Below, piece by piece: positions 61,994 to 64,000 of a DNA stretch of 64,000 nt; the first letter of the stretch is position 1, and each line of letters starts with the position of its first letter. The DNA comes from Lachnospiraceae bacterium (GTDB lineage Bacteria > Bacillota > Clostridia > Lachnospirales > Lachnospiraceae). The DNA lies in contig JAFLTC010000005.1 in assembly GCA_022510615.1 (NCBI GenBank), positions 1 to 64,000 of the forward strand. The letters run 5' to 3'. A program made the position numbers and the translations under genes. The notes under the pieces are model-generated. The model had not been told where the DNA came from. It saw nothing but the letters and a program-made list of their open reading frames with translations, and made no database searches.

Positions 61994-62042
61994 GAAAAAC
62001 GCAAACGGTATTATGACTTAGTTCACAATTCCTTTTGCGTTT
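61994..62042 (-). terminator. Inverted repeat with U-tract at the codY end
   Basis: AAACGCAAA near the codY stop pairs with TTTGCGTTT 28 nt on, followed by TT. The loop is long for a terminator, so it may only partly stop codY transcripts; no better promoter for flgB is seen inside it. Confidence 0.5.
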
Positions 62043-62823
62043 AAGAATTCCATTTCTCTCTGTAGTAACTATCGAACTCTGTATACACAATATCATTTAA
62101 CACTTTAATGTGCGTCCCTTTCATACCGGAGGACCTTGTTTTAATCAGCCCCGCACTCTCCAATTTTCGGAGTGCATTGACAATTACTGTCCTTGTAATT
62201 CCAATCCGGCTGGCAAGCTTGCTCGTCACAAGCATTCCATCCTTACCCCCTAACTCATGGATGACAGAGGCAACCGCCCTTTGTTCCAACGGAGTCAGAG
62301 CCGTAAGCGCCGAAGAAAAATTCTTCTTCTTATTCTCTTCCATGTCTGACTCTTCCTGAACGGACCGCATCATTTCCAACCCCACTACAGTTGTACTATA
62401 TTCACTTAAAATAATGTCTTCAACACAAAAGGCTTCCTGCCTTCTGTATAGAAAGAGCGTTCCCAGACGTTCTCCGCCAATACTGATAGGCGTAATCAGA
62501 GCTTCAAAGCCTATCACTTCCTCTTTGGGGAATCCTAATATTTCCAGATTGACATTTTCCTTTGTGGATAATACATTGAGAAGTCTTTCATTCAGCTTCG
62601 TCTCAATGTAACTCCCCTGATGATATGGAAAGCGGCTAATCGTCTCTTCGTCATCGGCAACATAGGTTCCCAGCATCTTTCCTTTACTGCTAATGACAAA
62701 TGCACTGGCATGTAGTATCTGCCCCAGCACAGAACAAATGTCAGCAAATGCTACTTTGGAAGAATGCCTATCATTAAGGAGACGGTTGATTTTACGAGTT
62801 TTGTCAAGCAACTCAATACTCAT
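62041..62823 (-). CDS. codY: Global GTP/branched-chain amino acid regulator CodY
   Basis: 260 aa. N-terminal GAF-like ligand domain (isoleucine/valine site) and C-terminal winged HTH, LASRIGITRTVIVNALRKLESAGLIKTRSSGMKGTHIKVLN. It represses growth-phase and nutrient genes, often including motility. GGAGG before the ATG; promoter at 62854. In B. subtilis codY also precedes flgB. Confidence 0.96.
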   Translation of the reverse strand: MSIELLDKTRKINRLLNDRHSSKVAFADICSVLGQILHASAFVISSKGKMLGTYVADDEETISRFPYHQGSYIETKLNERLLNVLSTKENVNLEILGFPKEEVIGFEALITPISIGGERLGTLFLYRRQEAFCVEDIILSEYSTTVVGLEMMRSVQEESDMEENKKKNFSSALTALTPLEQRAVASVIHELGGKDGMLVTSKLASRIGITRTVIVNALRKLESAGLIKTRSSGMKGTHIKVLNDIVYTEFDSYYREKWNS

Positions 62824-62853
62824 CAGTTCCTCCTTATCTCCACCTACAAAATG

Positions 62854-62882
62854 ATTTTACCATAAACCGCAATAAATGACAA
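62854..62882 (-). promoter_or_regulatory. Sigma-A promoter of codY
   Basis: TTGTCA (62877-62882), 17-bp spacer, TAAAAT (62854-62859) preceded by TG. It lies 3 bp beyond the topA stop codon, 31 nt before the codY ATG. Confidence 0.8.
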
Positions 62883-62885
62883 GCA

Positions 62886-64000
62886 CTAACTCTTTGGTTT
62901 TTCAGTAAGATATCCGCAAATGGGATCTGCACAGACAAGTTTACTGCCTTTTTCCAGTAACATATCGCCACATTTTGGGCATTTTTTGGCAGATGGCCTC
63001 TGCCATGTCATCACATCACACTCCGGATTATTTTCACAGCCATAGTAGCGTCTGCCCTTCTGGGTTTTCTTGATGACAATTTCACCGCCGCATTTCGGGC
63101 ATGTTACTCCAATCTTTTCATAATACGGTTTTGTGTTACGGCATTCCGGAAATCCGGGACACGCCAAAAATTTTCCGTGAGGACCGTACTTGATTACCAT
63201 ATTTCGCCCACACAAATCGCAGACAACATCCGTGACCTCATCTTCAATTTCTATTTTTTCCAGCGCCTCTCCCGCCTGGCTCACCGCCTTCTCTAAATCC
63301 GGATAAAAGTTTCCGATTACCGTTTTCCACTCTACAGTTCCCTCTGCCACACTGTCCAATAGTGCCTCCATGGTAGCTGTAAAATTAACGTCCACAATGC
63401 TTGGAAAGGCATTTACCATAATAGTATTTACAATATCTCCCAGTTCAGAAAGATACAAATTTTTCTGCTCCTTTGCCACATAACGGCGGGAAATCAGGGT
63501 AGAAATAGTCGGCGCATAGGTACTAGGACGCCCAATTCCCAAATCTTCCAGTGCCTTTACTAAAGAGGCCTCTGTATAATGTGCCGGTGGCTGCGTAAAA
63601 TGCTGTTCCTTTTTAAATTCTCCCAATTTCAGCTTGGAATCGTCTTTTAACCGGGACAGGACAGCATTAGCCTCTTCTTTATCCTCATCGTTTTGATAAA
63701 CGGACATAAAGCCCGGAAAGACAAGCTTGGAACCGGCACTGGTAAAACAGTGGCCCTTTCCTTCTATTTTCACCGATAATGTTTCATATTTTGCCGAGTG
63801 CATCCGGCTTGCCACAAACCGCTTCCATATAAGCTGATACAGCCGGAACTGGTCTCTGCTCAAAGATTCTTTCACCCTGGCCGGTGGCAGATCCACATAG
63901 GTCGGTCGTATGGCCTCATGGGCATCCTGGATTTTTTTTCCGGATTTTGGGGCAATTCCCTGTTCGATGATATTTTCACTTCCATAAGTCTCTGCCACAA
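62886..64000 (-). CDS. topA: DNA topoisomerase I, C-terminal part (start outside window)
   Basis: Relaxes negatively supercoiled DNA. The visible 371 residues begin inside the core domain; the catalytic Tyr region lies beyond the right edge. Visible signatures are KKIQDAHEAIRPT, LVKALEDLGIGRPSTYAPTISTL and YVAKEQKNLYLSELG. Three C-terminal zinc ribbons follow (CDLC...CPGFPEC; CPKC...CENNPEC; CPKC...CADPIC). An in-frame ATG at 63998 is internal and not a true start. Confidence 0.96.
   Translation of the reverse strand, partial: VAETYGSENIIEQGIAPKSGKKIQDAHEAIRPTYVDLPPARVKESLSRDQFRLYQLIWKRFVASRMHSAKYETLSVKIEGKGHCFTSAGSKLVFPGFMSVYQNDEDKEEANAVLSRLKDDSKLKLGEFKKEQHFTQPPAHYTEASLVKALEDLGIGRPSTYAPTISTLISRRYVAKEQKNLYLSELGDIVNTIMVNAFPSIVDVNFTATMEALLDSVAEGTVEWKTVIGNFYPDLEKAVSQAGEALEKIEIEDEVTDVVCDLCGRNMVIKYGPHGKFLACPGFPECRNTKPYYEKIGVTCPKCGGEIVIKKTQKGRRYYGCENNPECDVMTWQRPSAKKCPKCGDMLLEKGSKLVCADPICGYLTEKPKS

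Noticed and set aside
1-64000. tRNA/rRNA genes, insertion sequences, prophage or integrase genes
   Set aside because: None recognised on either strand; no transposase or integrase motifs and no attachment-site duplication at the edges of the accessory block.

Overview
The window is a 64 kb stretch of a low-to-mid-GC Firmicutes chromosome. Every convincing gene lies on the minus strand, so transcription runs from 64000 towards 1. The organism is most likely a motile member of the Lachnospiraceae (Roseburia/Agathobacter/Lachnospira-like). The grounds are PolC, CodY, strong AGGAGG ribosome sites, a flagellar/chemotaxis gene order of the Bacillus-Clostridium type, FliY with CheC-like motifs, and DUF6115- and YceG-tail-like proteins typical of that family. 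This is inferred from gene content and protein style; no species is named.

Region A (64000-61990): the 3' end of topA, then codY with its own near-consensus promoter. Region B (61970-27812): one continuous flagellar/chemotaxis locus, flgB-flgC-fliE-fliF-fliG-fliH-fliI-fliJ-motE-like-fliK-flgD-(TIGR02530-like)-flgE-flbD-motA-motB-fliL-fliM-fliY-cheY-fliO-fliP-fliQ-fliR-flhB-flhA-flhF-flhG-PilZ-cheB-cheA-cheW-cheD-hyp-fliA-fapA-hyp-DUF6115-like-YceG-like. It encodes the basal body, switch, export apparatus, stator, hook, chemotaxis core and sigma-28. Flagellin, hook-associated proteins, flgM, cheR and cheC are not here. Region C (27806-25790): rpsB and tsf, with a strong promoter, a structured leader and a terminator.

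Region D (about 25600-9400) is a roughly 16 kb accessory block that separates rpsB-tsf from pyrH-frr, which are normally adjacent. It holds an uncharacterised 231-aa protein; two copies of a promoter/8-codon ORF/terminator cassette around a membrane-protein remnant; a YczE-like membrane protein and a flavodoxin; a CbiMN-Q-O type ECF metal transporter with larE; a membrane metallophosphatase; an RyR-domain protein coupled to a large SLOG/SLATT-like membrane protein; a lipoprotein; a methyl-accepting chemotaxis protein; a LacI-type-sensor GGDEF protein; a polysaccharide deacetylase-like protein; and a bactofilin. Region E (9365-1): pyrH-frr-uppS-cdsA-dxr-rseP-ispG-polC, for nucleotide supply, ribosome recycling, isoprenoid and lipid-carrier synthesis, regulated proteolysis and replication.

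The backbone (topA, codY, fla/che, rpsB-tsf, pyrH-frr-uppS-cdsA-dxr-rseP, polC) matches the order known in Bacillus subtilis, so departures from it are informative. The most interesting departure is the RyR plus SLOG-SLATT gene pair at 16138-18104, a domain combination expected of a nucleotide-ligand-gated membrane effector. Also worth attention are the duplicated micro-ORF cassettes at 24266-24367 and 24786-24886, a roughly 99-bp palindromic leader in front of the nickel/cobalt transporter, a likely sigma-28 promoter inside the flagellar locus before fliK, and a polysaccharide deacetylase in which a catalytic His is Tyr.
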